Assembly: GCA_946405135.1 (NCBI GenBank)
Contig: CAMJGD010000003.1
Location: 124,001-188,000 of the forward strand
DNA from: an uncultured Clostridiaceae bacterium
Lineage (GTDB): Bacteria > Bacillota > Clostridia > Clostridiales > Clostridiaceae
Direction: 5' to 3'
DNA length: 64,000 nt
Within the stretch, counting starts at the first letter, position 1. The number at the start of each line of letters is the position of its first letter. The notes under the pieces were generated by a model. That model was given only the letters and a program-made list of their open reading frames with translations. It did no database searches and was not told the origin of the DNA. The position numbers and the translations under genes are program-made. Positions 24,141 through 33,601 of this stretch are shown here, in pieces.

Positions 24141-24283
24141 TTTTCAGGTTTATAATTCAAATTGCATTGATTTTTATAACCAAATTATTTAAATTAAATC
24201 CTTCTGCTTATCAATGTAATTTGGCAGTTTATATTTGTATGGTTGGTTTTCAGTAAATGTTACGAAAAATGTTGTGGAATTTT

Positions 24284-24333
24284 AAAATATAGCTTTATGA
24301 GAAAAGATACTTTTGCCATAAAGCTATATTTTT
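24284..24333 (+). terminator. Intrinsic terminator
   Basis: AAAATATAGCTTTATG (24284–24299) pairs with CATAAAGCTATATTTTT (24317–24333). Confidence 0.8.
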
Positions 24334-24379
24334 GCATTCCCAATGTTAAACAATTAATGAGTATTGAGCGGGTGATAAT

Positions 24380-24820
24380 TTGATATTAGGTATAGGAACA
24401 GATATAATAGAAATCCCAAGAATAGCTGAAGCTATTAAAGGTAATGATAAATTTTTACATAGAATTTTTACCCATAAGGAAATTGAATGCTTTACCAAGA
24501 AGGGGTTTGTAGAGCATAGGTCTATCAATAGTGATAATAAAAATGATAATATGTATGTATTTCAGAGTGCTGCAGGAAATTTTGCCGCTAAAGAGGCTGT
24601 AAGTAAAGCTTTAGGCACAGGAATTAGAGGATTTAGTTTTAAAGATATAGAGATACTGAGGGATAATAAAGGAAAACCTGTGGTATATCTTTATGGAAAA
24701 GCAGAAGAACTGGCTATGGAGATTACCAGAGAAGCTTTAGCTTATAATTATAGATTTCATATCACCATATCTCACAGCAGAGAAAATGCCATAGCTTATG
24801 CAATATTGGAGGTGTTATAA
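24380..24820 (+). CDS. acpS: Holo-[acyl-carrier-protein] synthase
   Basis: A 146-residue phosphopantetheinyl transferase with the AcpS signatures GIGTDIIEIPRI (Mg-binding Asp8), FAAKEAVSKALGTGIRGFSFKDIEI and ITISHSRENAIAYAI. It moves phosphopantetheine from CoA to acyl carrier protein. About 20 residues (KKGFVEHRSINSDNKNDNMY) are inserted before the FAAKEA helix compared with the usual 120–125-residue enzyme. The start is a TTG preceded by GCGGGTG. It heads the acpS–nnr–gerS–alr–mazEF cluster and ends 2 bp before nnr. Confidence 0.92.
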   Translation: MILGIGTDIIEIPRIAEAIKGNDKFLHRIFTHKEIECFTKKGFVEHRSINSDNKNDNMYVFQSAAGNFAAKEAVSKALGTGIRGFSFKDIEILRDNKGKPVVYLYGKAEELAMEITREALAYNYRFHITISHSRENAIAYAILEVL

Positions 24821-24822
24821 AA

Positions 24823-26325
24823 ATGAGGATAGCTACAGCGGAAGTTATGAGAGAAATAGATAGGTATGCCATAGAAGAGATGGGCATACCTGGAATAGTA
24901 CTTATGGAAAATGCAGCTTTAAAGGTATTAAATCATCTTGATTTAGAATACAATACTAATTTTGTATTAGTGTGCGGAACGGGGAATAATGGAGGAGATG
25001 GATTTGCCATTGCAAGGCATTTGAAGGTGCTAGGAAAGAATATTAAAGTTTTCTTAGTTGGAGATAGCAATAAATTGAGTGGAGATTGCAGAATAAATTA
25101 TAATATTTTGAAAAACATGGGAGTATGCATAAGTAAAATTAGAAACTTTGATGATATAAGTGATTTGAGAGATTATCTTGTAAATAGTGATGTAACTATA
25201 GATGCAGTGTTTGGTACAGGACTTAAGAGGGAATTAGAGGAACTTTATTGTTCTATAATCTCTATAATTAATGAAAACAGTAAGTATATAGTAGCCATAG
25301 ACGTGCCTTCTGGTATGAATAGCAATTCAGGTAAGATATTAGGAAACTGCATAAAAGCAGATAGAACAGTAACTTTTGAGCTTTATAAAAGAGGATTTCT
25401 AAATTATGACACAGATAAATATCTAGGAGAAATAATAGTTGAAGAAATAGGTATACCTGAGTTTATAATAAGTCAATTTCATCATAATGAATTTATGGTG
25501 GAAAAGCACATGATACATAAGTATATTCCACAAAGAAATAGATATGCTTACAAAGGTGACTATGGAAGAACTCTTGTGGTAGCAGGATCTAAAGGATTTA
25601 CTGGTGCTGCATATATAGCTACCCAAGCAGCGGTAAAAAGCGGTGCTGGGCTAGTAACTTTAGCTTGCCATGAAGATGTAAGAGATGTATTAAGCATAAA
25701 GTTAAATGAAGCTATGACTGCAAATTATTCAAATAAAGAGGACTTACAAGAATTTATAGATAAAAGTAATGTTATAGCAGTAGGACCAGGCATGGGAGAT
25801 AATGATAAAACTTTAAGTATTGTAAGATTTATTATTGAAAATGCAAAATGTCCCATGGTAATAGATGCAGATGGAATAAATGTACTGAAGAACCATTTAG
25901 AAATACTTGAAAAAAAACATTGCCCAATGGTATTTACTCCTCACTTAGGGGAGATGTCTAGGTTAACAGGGTATACCATTGATTATATAAGAGAAAATAG
26001 ACTTGAGGTGGCAAAAGAATTTGCGCAAAAGTATGATGTAGTTGTGCTTTTGAAAGGTTATCATACTGTAGTTACTGATGGAAAAACTACCTTTATAAAT
26101 CCTACGGGAAATAGTGCTATGGCATCGGGAGGAATGGGAGACTGCTTAACAGGTATTATAGCAGGATTTATTTCTCAGGCAATAAATCCTTTAGAAGCTG
26201 CTTTTTCTGCAGCATTTATTCATGGATATATAGGAGATAAACTTTCAAAGAATATGTTTTGTGTAAACGCTACTCAAGTTTTAAATGAAATACCCTATAC
26301 TATAAAAGAGATTCAAAACTCGTAA
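24823..26325 (+). CDS. nnr: Bifunctional NAD(P)HX epimerase/dehydratase
   Basis: A 500-residue two-domain repair enzyme for hydrated NADH and NADPH. The N-terminal YjeF epimerase domain (1–210) has VLVCGTGNNGGDGFAIARHL, DAVFGTGLKRELE and AIDVPSGMNSNSG. The C-terminal ADP-dependent dehydratase (ribokinase-like, 225–500) has YGRTLVVAGSKGFTGAA, AVGPGMGDN, VIDADGINVL, FTPHLGEMSRL and GNSAMASGGMGDCLTGIIAG. It follows acpS by 2 bp and is part of the same operon. Confidence 0.93.
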   Translation: MRIATAEVMREIDRYAIEEMGIPGIVLMENAALKVLNHLDLEYNTNFVLVCGTGNNGGDGFAIARHLKVLGKNIKVFLVGDSNKLSGDCRINYNILKNMGVCISKIRNFDDISDLRDYLVNSDVTIDAVFGTGLKRELEELYCSIISIINENSKYIVAIDVPSGMNSNSGKILGNCIKADRTVTFELYKRGFLNYDTDKYLGEIIVEEIGIPEFIISQFHHNEFMVEKHMIHKYIPQRNRYAYKGDYGRTLVVAGSKGFTGAAYIATQAAVKSGAGLVTLACHEDVRDVLSIKLNEAMTANYSNKEDLQEFIDKSNVIAVGPGMGDNDKTLSIVRFIIENAKCPMVIDADGINVLKNHLEILEKKHCPMVFTPHLGEMSRLTGYTIDYIRENRLEVAKEFAQKYDVVVLLKGYHTVVTDGKTTFINPTGNSAMASGGMGDCLTGIIAGFISQAINPLEAAFSAAFIHGYIGDKLSKNMFCVNATQVLNEIPYTIKEIQNS

Positions 26326-26528
26326 GATTTACTGCCATTATCAAACTGGATATCCTATGTTATAAGACAAATTCAAAGGTAATGAAATTATAGCAAGTTA
26401 AGAATAAATATAACATATAAGGAATAATAGTATAATGTGACCTTGAGGCTTTAACATATAACTCATTATATAAGATTTTTATGCAATAGGTCTTAGTATG
26501 GTAAACCTGAATTAATTAGGAGGATTGT

Positions 26529-27137
26529 ATGAAAAAGAGTTTTGTTACAGTGCTATTATTTCTTATTATATTTTTACCAAGTATATATTTTGCGGCATGC
26601 AAAAAAGATAAAGTTTCGCCTGAATATACTATAGAATATTTAAAAAGCTTAAAAACCTATTCCTGCAAAGCAACTTATATAACTAAAAATGGACGAGATG
26701 AAACTAAACAGATCTGTAAACAATATTATGACAGCTCTGAAGGTTATAGGCTGGAAATAGAAAATAAAATTGTGCAGATATATAAGGATGATAAGATACA
26801 GGTTCATGATATTAAAAATGATGTGAACTACACTTTAGATAAGGAATTTGATGAGTTATACAGGTTAGGATTTTTAGGGGAGTTTATAAGACTTATGTAT
26901 AGCAATGAAGAAGCAAAAACTTTTTGTAAAAATTTTGAAGGTAAAACTTATGTAGTTGTAGAATTAATAGTACCAGGAGGAAATAGAAATATAAATAAGG
27001 CTGTTATGTATATCGATGGTAATACCTATGTGCCGCAGATATTAAAAATTTATGACGTGAGGGGGAGTGAGAGGGTAGAAGTTATATATGAGAATTTTAT
27101 CACTGGTGAAGAATTGGACAAAAATTTATTTAAGTAG
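26529..27137 (+). CDS. gerS: GerS/YdcC-like lipoprotein
   Basis: A 202-residue lipoprotein with a signal peptide and lipobox FAAC (Cys24), then a LolA-like beta fold (LKTYSCKATYITKNGRDE, GYRLEIENKIVQIYKDDKIQV, YVVVELIVPGGNRNINKAVMYID, VEVIYENFITGEELDKNLF). The length and its position between acpS/nnr and alr match YdcC of B. subtilis and GerS of C. difficile, which is encoded with alr2 and is needed for cortex breakdown during germination. The GerS name is inferred from synteny and fold, not tested. AGGAGG lies 6 bp before the ATG. A possible -10 (TATAAT, 26431) lies about 95 bp upstream; no sigma-E-type boxes were obvious. Confidence 0.65.
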   Translation: MKKSFVTVLLFLIIFLPSIYFAACKKDKVSPEYTIEYLKSLKTYSCKATYITKNGRDETKQICKQYYDSSEGYRLEIENKIVQIYKDDKIQVHDIKNDVNYTLDKEFDELYRLGFLGEFIRLMYSNEEAKTFCKNFEGKTYVVVELIVPGGNRNINKAVMYIDGNTYVPQILKIYDVRGSERVEVIYENFITGEELDKNLFK

Positions 27138-27215
27138 TAACATAAAAAGATATTAATATTTTAAACAAAGATTAAATTTAACTTTCAATCTGGATGGGTA
27201 CAAGAGGTGTATATG

Positions 27216-28376
27216 ATGTTTAAAAGCTTAAGACCAGTGTGGGCAGAAATAAATTTAGACAATTTAAAGCATAATATGATGGAAATTAGAAGGCTTTCAA
27301 AGAGCAAAGATATAATAGCTGTAATAAAGGCAGATGCCTATGGTCATGGAGCACTAGAAATTGTTCCTACATTGCTTGAAAATGGAGCAACTAGACTAGC
27401 GGTAGCTTTAATAACAGAAGCCATGGAACTTAGAAAAGCTGGAGTAAAAGCTCCTCTTATGATATTAGGGTATACTCCTTTAACTTTTGCAAAGGAACTA
27501 GTACTTTATGACATAGAACAAACAGTTTACAGCTACGAGTATGCAAAACAGCTATCAGAAGAAGCACTAAAGCATAATAAAATAGTAAAGATACATATAG
27601 CACTTGATACAGGAATGGGAAGAATTGGTTTTTTACCCGAAGAAAAAAGTGTAGAGGAAGTATATAATATTAGTTTATTGCCTAATATAAGTATCGAGGG
27701 ATTATTTTCTCATTTCTCTAGTGCTGATGAAAAAGATAAAGATTACACCTATAAGCAGTTTGAAAAATTTAACTGGTTTTATCATAAGCTTAAAGACAGG
27801 GGAGTAGATATCAATATAAGACATATAGCTAATAGTGCAGCTATAATAGATTTGCCTGAAACTCACTTAGATGCGGTAAGACCAGGAATAATACTTTATG
27901 GCTATTATCCATCTGAAGAGATTAAGAAAGAAAAAATAGACTTAAGGCCAGTTATGAGCTTAAAGACTAATATAATTCATATAAAGAAAATTCCTGCTGG
28001 AGAGTATATAAGTTATGGAAGAAAGTTTAAAACTGAAAAAGAAAGTGTGATAGCTACTTTACCAGTAGGCTATGCAGATGGTTATACTAGACTTCTCTTT
28101 GGAAAAGCAAAAGTTATAATAAATGGCAAGCAGGCTCCTGTAGTAGGAAGAATATGCATGGATCAATGCATGGTGGATATAACAGATATAGAAAATGTAA
28201 ATCTTGGAGACGATGTTATACTTATAGGGAGTCAAGGAGAGACAAAGTTTGATGCTGAAGATATAGCAAAATTGCTTGGAACCATAAGCTATGAAGTAAC
28301 CTGCATGATAAGTAAAAGGGTTCCTAGGGTGTACATAAAAGAAGGAGAGGTTGTAAAAATAAGAAATTACGTGTAG
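27216..28376 (+). CDS. alr: Alanine racemase
   Basis: A 386-residue fold III PLP enzyme. The N-terminal barrel has the Schiff-base Lys in [62 protein letters not shown] and SYGRKF. The catalytic Tyr lies in [10 protein letters not shown], and [15 protein letters not shown] is at the C-terminal domain. It makes D-alanine for peptidoglycan. Start: ATG 27216 sits 6 bp after GAGGTG; ATG 27213 and GTG 27207 are also in frame but too close to or inside that site. It lies 70 bp downstream of the GerS-like gene. Confidence 0.95.
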   Translation: MFKSLRPVWAEINLDNLKHNMMEIRRLSKSKDIIAVIKADAYGHGALEIVPTLLENGATRLAVALITEAMELRKAGVKAPLMILGYTPLTFAKELVLYDIEQTVYSYEYAKQLSEEALKHNKIVKIHIALDTGMGRIGFLPEEKSVEEVYNISLLPNISIEGLFSHFSSADEKDKDYTYKQFEKFNWFYHKLKDRGVDINIRHIANSAAIIDLPETHLDAVRPGIILYGYYPSEEIKKEKIDLRPVMSLKTNIIHIKKIPAGEYISYGRKFKTEKESVIATLPVGYADGYTRLLFGKAKVIINGKQAPVVGRICMDQCMVDITDIENVNLGDDVILIGSQGETKFDAEDIAKLLGTISYEVTCMISKRVPRVYIKEGEVVKIRNYV

Positions 28377-28436
28377 AATTATTCCAAAAGTTCTACAGAT
28401 ATTTGTAATAAATTGATGAAAAAACACATAAATCCT

Positions 28437-28466
28437 TTGACATGTTGACATATGTTGCAATATAAT
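28437..28466 (+). promoter_or_regulatory. Promoter of the toxin–antitoxin operon
   Basis: TTGACA (28437–28442), 18-bp spacer, TATAAT (28461–28466). The spacer repeats TTGACAT (28445), giving TTGACATGTTGACAT, a possible binding site for the ribbon-helix-helix antitoxin. Confidence 0.65.
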
Positions 28467-28515
28467 TGTACTATACATATTCTGTTCGTATTTAAATAGG
28501 AGGTAGTATATTAAC

Positions 28516-28812
28516 ATGTCAGATTCAAAGAGATTGGTTGTAAGCCTCTATGATACACTCAAAGAAGATCGTAAAAAAAAGAGTCAATTTATCATGAAGT
28601 CCATAATATTATATATAGAGAGAAGTAAATCTGAATATATTGAGAATATGAAAAATGGGTACATGGAGATGGCATCCATAAACCTTGAATTTTCAGAAAT
28701 GAGCTGTGCTTATGACTTAGAAGATTGTGTAGAATATGAGACATGGCTTTCGGAGAGTGATATGTCTAATGACAACAACGGTAGTAAAAAGAGGAGATAT
28801 ATTTTATGCTGA
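28516..28812 (+). CDS. ndoAI: MazE/EndoAI-type ribbon-helix-helix antitoxin
   Basis: A 98-residue protein with an N-terminal ribbon-helix-helix segment ([22 protein letters not shown]) and a long helical, acidic tail that should wrap the toxin. It lies just upstream of and overlapping a MazF/NdoA toxin, the same order as B. subtilis alr–ndoAI–ndoA. AGGAGG lies before the ATG. The last 14 codons (from 28769) overlap the toxin gene in another frame, so translation of the two is coupled. It probably autoregulates the promoter at 28437. Confidence 0.85.
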   Translation: MSDSKRLVVSLYDTLKEDRKKKSQFIMKSIILYIERSKSEYIENMKNGYMEMASINLEFSEMSCAYDLEDCVEYETWLSESDMSNDNNGSKKRRYILC

Positions 28813-29122
28813 TCTGAGCCCTGTAGTTGGTTCGGAACAAGGCGGAATAAGACCCGTTATTATAATACAAAATGATGTTGGTAATAAGTATAGCCCTACG
28901 GTTATAGTAGGAGCCATAACCTCTCAGATAAATAAGGCAAAGCTTCCCACCCATGTTGAGATTTCATCGGAAGAGTATGGATTGAACAAGGATTCAGTGG
29001 TTTTGCTGGAACAGATAAGAACTTTAGATAAAAAGAGACTTAAAGAGAAAATTGGTCATATGACTGAAGCGGATATGGAAAAAGTGGATAAAGCACTTAT
29101 GATAAGCGTAGGTATATGTTAA
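28769..29122 (+). CDS. ndoA: MazF/NdoA-type mRNA interferase toxin
   Basis: A 117-residue endoribonuclease with the PemK/MazF hallmarks [76 protein letters not shown]. It cleaves single-stranded mRNA when freed from antitoxin. The ATG at 28769 ([10 protein letters not shown]) is chosen because standard EndoA proteins begin a few residues before VKRGD; a longer frame from 28736 has no family similarity. It overlaps the antitoxin gene by 44 bp. Confidence 0.93.
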   Translation: MTTTVVKRGDIFYADLSPVVGSEQGGIRPVIIIQNDVGNKYSPTVIVGAITSQINKAKLPTHVEISSEEYGLNKDSVVLLEQIRTLDKKRLKEKIGHMTEADMEKVDKALMISVGIC

Positions 29123-29139
29123 TGATAATAAAAATATTT

Positions 29140-29181
29140 AAGGGTGACATCACATTGATTTGTGATCACCCTTATTTTATT
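29140..29181. terminator. Intrinsic terminator between convergent genes
   Basis: AAGGGTGACATCACA (29140–29154) pairs, with one bulge, with TGTGATCACCCTT (29161–29173), followed by a T-rich tract. It could serve both strands. Confidence 0.85.
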
Positions 29182-29199
29182 TTTTTAAAAATAGCAGCA

Positions 29200-29871
29200 T
29201 TATTTTTGGCGTTCTTCCAAATCCTTTAATAGATTTTTCTGAAAGAACATGAGAATAAAACAAAATATACTTGCTACAAAAAGCACTGCATAGGAAAGCT
29301 TTATCTCAATGAGCATAAGAGAAAATAAAAGAACTATTATATTGCCTAGAGTAATTCCAGGTTTTGAAATGCATAGAACTAAAGAAATCTTAAGGGCATC
29401 TATATTTTTTAAATTGAATCTAGATATTAAAGGATAAATGTACATAGAAATACTGAAAAGAAGCAGCATAGCCACATAGAAAAAAGGCATCAATAAATAT
29501 CCTAAGTCTAGTTTTTTAAAAAACTCTATATTTACATAGAACATTAAAAATAGTGCAAGCTGTAATGCCCATAATAGTGAAGATTGAACAAAATTTTTTT
29601 TATAAGAAGAAAAGTAATCTTTTGTAATAGATACTTCTTTGTTTCTTAAGAGTTTACCCATAACAGACAAAAGTGCAGTAAAAGAAGCCCCTGCAGGTAA
29701 AAGGCATAATAGAAATAACGTCAAAGAGGAGAATATATTTCTTATGCCGAAAAATAAAAAATATAGAATTAAAGGGATATTGCAAAGATTAAAATAAAAA
29801 TTACCCACAAAAAACCATAATATATAACTGCATATATAATTTATCTTTTCTAAGTTAAAAAAATCTCCCAT
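29200..29871 (-). CDS. YesL-family (DUF624) membrane protein
   Basis: A 223-residue protein with five or six membrane segments. It opens NYICSYILWFFVGNFYFNLCNIPL, then LLPAGASFTALLSVMGKLLRNKEVSITKDYFSSYKKNFVQSS, which is the conserved YesL/DUF624 block with the PA…A loop. YesL proteins are found beside YesMN and Lpl-type sugar importers, though their job is unclear. Here it is divergent from a YesM/YesN pair, which fits. AGGAGG lies 5 bp before the ATG. Confidence 0.8.
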   Translation of the reverse strand: MGDFFNLEKINYICSYILWFFVGNFYFNLCNIPLILYFLFFGIRNIFSSLTLFLLCLLPAGASFTALLSVMGKLLRNKEVSITKDYFSSYKKNFVQSSLLWALQLALFLMFYVNIEFFKKLDLGYLLMPFFYVAMLLLFSISMYIYPLISRFNLKNIDALKISLVLCISKPGITLGNIIVLLFSLMLIEIKLSYAVLFVASIFCFILMFFQKNLLKDLEERQK

Positions 29872-30159
29872 AATAGCCTCCTATGGTAAGAAAATATTGT
29901 AGAAAAATATCTATTTATAGAATATAATAATATAATATCTAGTGAAACTTATATTTATTTTAAATACAGTTTAATATTTAATTGGTTTGTTATCAATGTT
30001 ATATTTGTATTCCATTATATATTTTTAGAATTTATACATTAAATATGTAAAAAGTACACTTTTAATAGGCGACAATATAATATATTTTTAAGATAATGAA
30101 AGTTCCATGAAATCGTTGTAGTTATTTTCCTAGCATTGAAAAGAAAGGAAGAATGTGCT

Positions 30160-31944
30160 TTGAACTTTTTTAATACCAAGGTTTTTAGAAGAGTTTTTCT
30201 TATGTATTCTGCTGTAATAATAGCATCTCTTATGTCATTATCGATTTTTGTTACAAAAAACATTAAAAATACTATAAAAAATAATCAGCTTTATTTAAAT
30301 CAAAAAATTATAGAAAGCGTAAATGACTGTTTTAAACATCAATCTGACTCTTCAAGAACCCTCATAAATTCTCTCTATTCAAAGCCTCTTGAGCTTTCAG
30401 ATACTCTAAGTTTTCTCAGTAATGATTATGAAACTTACATAAAAAGGAGACTGGATGATTATTCCAATAGCGATGTGGTTTCTTATGCAGGTATAAATTC
30501 TTTTGTAAAAAACTGTTTTTCCTACAATGGAGCTATAAGAGAGATAATATTTTATAGTTATAAAGATGATAGTTTAAGAATATATGGATCTTCAGGAGAT
30601 TTAAAATACATATATAATATTAAAAGCAAATTGAATTTAGATTATAACAGTGAAAATTTTAATAGATATATTGAAAACATGCTAAATTCCATGAATAAAG
30701 ATGATACTACTAGTTATCATTATACTTTTTATGATATAAGAAATCCCTACAAGTTAGAGAATGTAGGTACATTCATTGTAAAATACAGCCTTGAAGAAGT
30801 TGACAATATAATAAAGAGTTATGAAAAGTCTAAAAGCTATATAATAGCTGTAAATAAGGCTGGGGATGTAATATATGATTCATCTAATAGGTATCTAAAT
30901 AGAAAATATCCTTATTTGGACAGACTTAAAACTACGGATAATTATGTTAATTTGGATGAACGTAGTTATATAGATATGGCTACTAGCAGCTTAGGCATAA
31001 TAGTGCTGGGGGTGCTGCCTGCAAAAACTGTATTTGAAGGCAGCAAGATTATAGTATTTACTATATATGCATTAGCTATTTTATTGATAGTTTTAGCTGA
31101 AATAGTTACAGTTTCTAAGATAGACGACCTTTCCATGAGAACCCAAAATATACTTTCTGCTATGAAAAATGTTCAAAAAGGGAAGCTAAACACTAGAATA
31201 GCTCTAGGTAAAGAAGATGATGAGATAAGCTTAATATCCAGTAATTTTAATGATATGTGTGAAAAACTGGATGGATATATTAAAAAAGTTTATCTTTCAG
31301 AAATAAAACAGAAAAATGCTGAAATGACTGCATTACAGAGTCAAATAAATCCACATTTTTTATATAATACTTTAGAATCTATAAGAATGAAAGCCATATC
31401 TAATGGAGATAAAGAAGTAGGAAAAATGCTTTATAATCTTGCCACTTTATTTAGAAATATGGTGAAAGGTAAAACTTTTATAACTATTAATCAAGAGCTA
31501 GAGCACTGTAAGCTATATCTAGAGCTTTTTAAATTCAGATATGAGGGTAAATTCGATTATTGTATAGATGTGGAACCGGAACTTCTTAATAAGGAGATAA
31601 TAAAGTTTTCTATTCAGCCTATCATTGAAAATTTTATAGTTCATGGGGTAAGACTTGAAGATGATGATAATTTTATTTTAATTACTTTAGAAAAGGAATG
31701 TGAGCATATAAAAATATGTATACAAGATAATGGTGTAGGCATACCAGAAGAAAAGCTGGAGCAAATAAATGAAGACATGAAAAATCTAGATAACAAAAGG
31801 AAATCTATTGGTATTATAAATGTTCATGAGAGGTTAATATTAACCTATGGCAGTGAATACGGAATAACTATAGCAAATAGAGAGCCTAGAGGTACTTTAG
31901 TTTCTATAAAAATTCCATGTAAAGAGGTGGATACAGATGTATAA
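30160..31944 (+). CDS. YesM-type sensor histidine kinase
   Basis: A 594-residue kinase with a membrane helix at about 10–35, an extracytoplasmic sensing domain of roughly 260 residues, a second helix around residues 300–322, a HAMP domain (ALGKEDDEISLISSNFNDM), and the LytS/YesM-type core SQINPHFLYNTLESIRM with the phospho-accepting His, then the ATPase domain (PIIENFIVHG, QDNGVGIPEEK). The TTG at 30160 is preferred because AAAGGAAG lies 8 bp upstream; a TTG at 30136 is in frame without a ribosome site. It overlaps the YesN gene by 8 bp. By analogy it senses an extracellular oligosaccharide, here probably a mannoside. Confidence 0.88.
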   Translation: MNFFNTKVFRRVFLMYSAVIIASLMSLSIFVTKNIKNTIKNNQLYLNQKIIESVNDCFKHQSDSSRTLINSLYSKPLELSDTLSFLSNDYETYIKRRLDDYSNSDVVSYAGINSFVKNCFSYNGAIREIIFYSYKDDSLRIYGSSGDLKYIYNIKSKLNLDYNSENFNRYIENMLNSMNKDDTTSYHYTFYDIRNPYKLENVGTFIVKYSLEEVDNIIKSYEKSKSYIIAVNKAGDVIYDSSNRYLNRKYPYLDRLKTTDNYVNLDERSYIDMATSSLGIIVLGVLPAKTVFEGSKIIVFTIYALAILLIVLAEIVTVSKIDDLSMRTQNILSAMKNVQKGKLNTRIALGKEDDEISLISSNFNDMCEKLDGYIKKVYLSEIKQKNAEMTALQSQINPHFLYNTLESIRMKAISNGDKEVGKMLYNLATLFRNMVKGKTFITINQELEHCKLYLELFKFRYEGKFDYCIDVEPELLNKEIIKFSIQPIIENFIVHGVRLEDDDNFILITLEKECEHIKICIQDNGVGIPEEKLEQINEDMKNLDNKRKSIGIINVHERLILTYGSEYGITIANREPRGTLVSIKIPCKEVDTDV

Positions 31945-33496
31945 GGTATTATTAGCAGATGACGAAGCTTTAATAATTAATGGACTTAAGAATCTTATCG
32001 ATTGGGAAGAAATTGGGTTATCCATAGAATCTACAGCTTTAAATGGAGAAGAGGCCTTGGAAAAATTCAATGAAAATCCTGTAGACATAATCATAACAGA
32101 TATTACTATGCCCAAGTTAAATGGATTAGAGTTAATAAAAGCTGTAAAATCTATTAATGATAAAGTTAAATTCATAATACTCAGCGGGTATGATGAATTT
32201 AGCTATGCTAAACAAGCCTTATGTCTTGGTATTGAAAATTATATATTAAAGCCTATAAATGAAGAAGAACTTCAAGCTACCCTTTTAAATACGGCAGAAA
32301 AATTAAATAAAGCTCAAAAAAAGCCAATGGATGTTAAGGAATTAGAGATACTGCGAGAAAATATTCTTTATAGATGGGTAGTAAATAGTATTAGTTCCTA
32401 CGAGCTGGAGGAAAGAAGCTCTGTACTAAATATAGACTTAAGCTGTGATTTTTATACTGCTAATATCATAAAATTAAATAAAGATGGACAGAGTACGGAT
32501 AATTTAAGAAAAGCTTATGAATACATTAAAGAGTTTGAAAAGATTCATAAAGGACTTGCGGTATTTAATGATCTGGAAGGTAACATAGTAGCTGTATATG
32601 GAAGCAATGAAGATGAAACCTCAGAAGAAAAATTATCTTATTTTTTTGAAGATATTATAAAAGGTATAAACAGTAAATTTTCAGTGGATGCATTTGTCAC
32701 CTTAGGAAGTACTGAAAAAAACTTTAAAGAAGTATACAAAAGTTATAATGCGGCTTTAGAAATGCAGGATTATTTGCTTCTGCATGGATATAACAAAGTA
32801 ATAAGCTATAAGCACTACAAGGAAGAAGATAACATTAAGGATATTGAAAAAAATATAGATTTAGTGGAGTTTAGAAGGGCTATATTAAATAAAGATGGAA
32901 AAGAAGCTGAAACTTGTATAGATAAAGTATATAATAAGCTCTGCAGTCATGAAGATGTAACACCAGAGATTCTTCAAAATGTATCTATAAAAATGATGAT
33001 AATCATAAGAAAACTGGCTTCTGAGCTTAATGTATCCAATGAAGAATATGATAAAGATCTTAAAAAACTTATACTAGATATATGCAATATAAAAACCATG
33101 GAAAAATTGAAATCTAAAATAAAAAAAGAGAGTTTAGAACTTATAGATAGAGTAAATAAAAATTCTGGAGATATGAGCCCTGTAATACAGCAGGTATTAT
33201 CCTATATAAAAAATAATTATCATGAAGAAATATCCTTAAAGACTTTATCTCAAAAGTATAATATAAATCCATCTTATCTTGGCCAGATATTTCACAAAGA
33301 AGTAGGAGAACCTTTTTCAGACTTTTTAAACAAAGTAAAAAATGAAAAAGCAAAAGAGCTTTTGTTAACTACTAATATTAAAGTTAATGACATTGCAAAA
33401 ATGGTAGGATATGTGGATACAAGTTACTTTTATAGAAAGTTTAAGGATTACTTTGGGGTATCACCTAGTACCCTTAGAGGAAGTAAAAATTATTAA
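31937..33496 (+). CDS. YesN-type response regulator with AraC DNA-binding domain
   Basis: A 519-residue regulator with a receiver (1–120; Asp9/Asp10, phospho-acceptor Asp55, Lys106), a central ~270-residue region typical of YesN proteins, and a C-terminal AraC/XylS double helix-turn-helix (ISLKTLSQKYNINPSYLGQI…VNDIAKMVGYVDTSYFYRKFKDYFGVSPS). It should activate the adjoining sugar transport and mannosidase genes. GAGGTGG lies about 9 bp before the ATG. Confidence 0.9.
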   Translation: MYKVLLADDEALIINGLKNLIDWEEIGLSIESTALNGEEALEKFNENPVDIIITDITMPKLNGLELIKAVKSINDKVKFIILSGYDEFSYAKQALCLGIENYILKPINEEELQATLLNTAEKLNKAQKKPMDVKELEILRENILYRWVVNSISSYELEERSSVLNIDLSCDFYTANIIKLNKDGQSTDNLRKAYEYIKEFEKIHKGLAVFNDLEGNIVAVYGSNEDETSEEKLSYFFEDIIKGINSKFSVDAFVTLGSTEKNFKEVYKSYNAALEMQDYLLLHGYNKVISYKHYKEEDNIKDIEKNIDLVEFRRAILNKDGKEAETCIDKVYNKLCSHEDVTPEILQNVSIKMMIIIRKLASELNVSNEEYDKDLKKLILDICNIKTMEKLKSKIKKESLELIDRVNKNSGDMSPVIQQVLSYIKNNYHEEISLKTLSQKYNINPSYLGQIFHKEVGEPFSDFLNKVKNEKAKELLLTTNIKVNDIAKMVGYVDTSYFYRKFKDYFGVSPSTLRGSKNY

Positions 33497-33532
33497 CTGT
33501 AATTTCTACACTAAATCTTAATATTATCAACT

Positions 33533-33581
33533 TTAACCATATGCAGCCCTTATGTTATATTGTAAACGAGATAACGTTTAC
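33533..33581 (+). promoter_or_regulatory. Promoter and palindromic operator of the sugar permease genes
   Basis: TTAACC (33533–33538), 17-bp spacer and TATATT (33556–33561) with a TG extension form a promoter. It is followed at once by a perfect inverted repeat GTAAACG–6 bp–CGTTTAC (33562–33581), placed where a repressor or CcpA/LacI-type protein would block the start. It lies 20 bp before the permease ATG. Confidence 0.6.
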
Positions 33582-33601
33582 CGATGGGGGAGGATAAAGC
33601 C

